Source: DYJK01 sp040755055
GTDB lineage: Bacteria > Bacteroidota > Ignavibacteria > Ignavibacteriales > Melioribacteraceae
Direction of reading: 5' to 3'
Assembly: GCA_040755055.1 (NCBI GenBank)
Contig: JBFMBS010000002.1
Coordinates: 62,001-126,000 of the forward strand
Length of the DNA: 64,000 nucleotides
Shown: in pieces, positions 62,384 to 64,000 of the stretch
How the letters are laid out: each line of letters opens with the position of its first letter
Position numbering within the stretch: position 1 is the first letter of the stretch
Position numbers and translations under genes: made by a program
Notes under the pieces: generated by a model
Databases searched by the model: none
Seen by the model: the letters and a program-made list of their open reading frames with translations, nothing else
What the model was told of the DNA's origin: nothing

Positions 62384-63268
62384 TTAAAATCTGTACTGCA
62401 AATTTAATTGGGGATAATAATAAGTTCTATATCCAAGATCGATTTTTTTTACATCGGCGGAAATACTAAGGTTTTTGTTATAACTGCTCGCCGTCCATGC
62501 TGCATCTGCCGCACTAAGAACATGGTTGACAACTATAACTATTACTGCTGTCTTAGCAACATTATAAAAGTCGTTTGCTTTGCCTCTTTCATTAGAGTAA
62601 TATTTAAAATTCTCTGTTAAAGGATCACCATAAACAAACGGTCTATCACCATCAACATAATCATCCCAGCCAACATTAAACTGCGGGTACTTGCCGATCA
62701 TTTCGTAATACTGCTGATCTCCTTTCTGAGGGATGCGGTGAGAATACCAACCGCCGATATCGTTCTCTAATTTATTAAGTACTGTTAGGTTTACTTTTGA
62801 CCGTTCCGCATCATAAAACAAATTAGCATAGTCTGAAGCTTTTAAGTCGTTACCGATTTCCTGGTTAAGGTGGCTTTCAAGATTATCAATTGTCCATCTT
62901 GCATATTTAGCCAAATCCCAATGAGTATTGGCATAATTTTGAAATGAAACGGTCTGATCATCACCTTTATTATCGTAGATCAGTCCGACTGCAACAGCGG
63001 CGACTTCGGCAGCAATAAAAATGGCTGATTTAATATAACTCTCCGAATAAAATTCGCCGGCACCGGGAATTAGCAAAGACAACCCGGCTGCTAATAAAGG
63101 AGATTTTTTACCCGGCATCATTTCAGTTTTTGCACTGTCTAATTTGATGATACTGTTATCAAATGAAATTTTTGAATCGATAAACAAACTACCGGTCAGT
63201 TTATTGTTTTCGTTTTGTGCAGAAAGTGTTGCAGCCAAAAATAAAATTAGAATTATTAATCTCTTCAT
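62384..63268 (-). CDS. Exported protein of unknown function (DUF5683-like)
   Basis: A 294-residue protein with a signal peptide (MKRLIILILFLAATLSAQ). The middle has KSPLLAAGLSLLIPGAGEFYSESYIKSAIFIAAEVAAVAVG, which resembles the hydrophobic segment of DUF5683 proteins of Bacteroidota, then a charged region and a second hydrophobic stretch (NVAKTAVIVIVVNHVLSAADA). The end, YYYPQLNLQYRF, with a terminal Phe, looks like an outer-membrane strand. Function unknown. It follows the outer membrane protein gene by 16 bases. Confidence 0.7.
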   Translation of the reverse strand: MKRLIILILFLAATLSAQNENNKLTGSLFIDSKISFDNSIIKLDSAKTEMMPGKKSPLLAAGLSLLIPGAGEFYSESYIKSAIFIAAEVAAVAVGLIYDNKGDDQTVSFQNYANTHWDLAKYARWTIDNLESHLNQEIGNDLKASDYANLFYDAERSKVNLTVLNKLENDIGGWYSHRIPQKGDQQYYEMIGKYPQFNVGWDDYVDGDRPFVYGDPLTENFKYYSNERGKANDFYNVAKTAVIVIVVNHVLSAADAAWTASSYNKNLSISADVKKIDLGYRTYYYPQLNLQYRF

Positions 63269-63284
63269 TGTAAACCTACAGTAA

Positions 63285-64000
63285 TTAAAAGTTGAAATCG
63301 AATAAAATTCCGCCGTAAAAGCTCCACTCTTTTCCGTAAGTAACTGTTTCGTTTAAAATCTTCCTTGAAAATTTATCGAATGAATATGCCGCATTGAAGA
63401 ACAAACTTGTCGGGAACAGATAGAATGAATTCATCTTGATGCGTAATTCCATTCCGGCACCCTTTTTAAATTTATCGAGTGAGGGGATTTCACCATTCCA
63501 TGCATTCCCAAAATCGCCATACAAGGAGAAATATATTTTATCTATATAAAGGTGACCAATACGTGTATCAATATTTTTAAACAATGGAAAACGGTATGTT
63601 AAATTTAACCAGCCGAGTTCGTTTCCGCTGACGGAATAAAAAGGATAGCTTTTCATTCCAACTAACCCGCCAAGATAAAAATCGAAGAAATCCGGAACTG
63701 TACGACCCAATATCGAAGCGGCTCTTAATTGAATATTAAGTGTTTGGTCCTTAAAAATTTCAACGAACTCTTTCCAATTTAACTCAACACGATGAAAATT
63801 AAAATTTTTATAAACCGGTTTTAGCAAACCATCTTCAACTTCGTAAGTACCATCTTGATTATAGCGGTTGAACTCGTAATCGTATTTTAGCTCTATCTTT
63901 CTCCCGATCGGATTAATATCCGAATCAATGGTAGGTTTAATATTATCGTGACTAAACTTCACTTGCAAATCTCTACCAATCAAATAAGTATCGTTTGTAG
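63285..64000 (-). CDS. Outer membrane beta-barrel protein, C-terminal part (partial, runs off right edge)
   Basis: The frame is open through the right edge, so the N-terminus is missing; an in-frame TTG at 63983 is not a true start. About 238 residues remain. Alternating hydrophobic strands, GGLVGMKSYPFYSVSGNELGWLNLTYRFPL (a turn and strand pattern of Omp85-like and TolB-propeller/barrel proteins), and a final FDFNF with C-terminal Phe fit the barrel end recognised by the BAM machinery. Its partner or substrate is unknown. The following exported protein may be cotranscribed. Confidence 0.7.
   Translation of the reverse strand, partial: TNDTYLIGRDLQVKFSHDNIKPTIDSDINPIGRKIELKYDYEFNRYNQDGTYEVEDGLLKPVYKNFNFHRVELNWKEFVEIFKDQTLNIQLRAASILGRTVPDFFDFYLGGLVGMKSYPFYSVSGNELGWLNLTYRFPLFKNIDTRIGHLYIDKIYFSLYGDFGNAWNGEIPSLDKFKKGAGMELRIKMNSFYLFPTSLFFNAAYSFDKFSRKILNETVTYGKEWSFYGGILFDFNF

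Noticed and set aside
1..64000. CRISPR array, tRNA or rRNA genes, insertion sequences
   Set aside because: I saw no regularly spaced repeats, no tRNA cloverleaf or rRNA-like segments and no transposase frames in the window.

Overview
The window is AT-rich, gene-dense bacterial chromosome with no rRNA, tRNA, CRISPR array or transposase that I can see. Several traits point to the Ignavibacteria/Chlorobi side of the Bacteroidota, and this is an inference from gene content: a PorZ-like two-propeller protein with a C-terminal sorting-type domain, promoter-like boxes of the Bacteroidota form TAnnTTTG with a TTG about 20 bases upstream (best at efp and gap), bshC for bacillithiol, DUF1684 and other lipoproteins, and a pair of bacterial microcompartment (BMC) shell genes. 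Many genes start with TTG or GTG after a clear Shine-Dalgarno sequence.

Layout. 1-10947 is a redox island. A cut-off sensor gene and an operon resembling the Sporomusa-type transhydrogenase StnABC lie on the minus strand, preceded by a response regulator with two AsnC-like domains. On the other strand runs nfnAB, the classical electron-bifurcating NADH-dependent ferredoxin:NADP+ oxidoreductase. Next come a 1,206-residue cytoplasmic GH13 protein, mutS, a DUF1684 lipoprotein, aroF, tyrA and efp. 20846-28956 (minus) holds an FAD oxidoreductase, a four-helix-bundle gene between inverted repeats, an SDR protein, a MarC protein, 3-hydroxyacyl-CoA dehydrogenase with acetate kinase, and an ABC-2 exporter. 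29026-37033 holds recQ, a lipoprotein, a rhomboid protease, gap-pgk, a Crp/Fnr regulator and a PHP phosphoesterase. 37230-45004 holds the PorZ-like protein, an ABC-F protein, a methyltransferase, a ROK kinase and bshC.

45067-49728 is a compact six-gene minus-strand operon (ymdB-like, folD, deoC, a HicB-like protein, a TrmH-family methyltransferase, aroA). Its DeoC has a roughly 70-residue N-terminal extension that looks like a BMC-targeting peptide. About 7 kb away, 55076-56081 encodes two BMC shell proteins in their own unit, with a promoter-like site and a strong terminator. One of them carries an AT-hook-like motif and a SAP/Rho-N-like C-terminus. Together they suggest a sugar-phosphate (deoxyribose-5-phosphate) microcompartment whose remaining parts lie outside the window. 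The rest is housekeeping (DnaQ-UvrC fusion, CtpA protease, tmk, YbbR protein, ruvX, rel, upp, a CoA-disulfide-reductase-like flavoprotein, der) and two envelope genes, the last of which runs off the right edge.

Most notable: the shell protein with a possible nucleic-acid-binding tail, the DeoC extension, the adjacent Stn- and Nfn-type transhydrogenases with an unusual regulator, an EF-P with Asn at the normally modified tip position, and a small repeat whose conserved 17-mer encodes part of a lipoprotein signal peptide.
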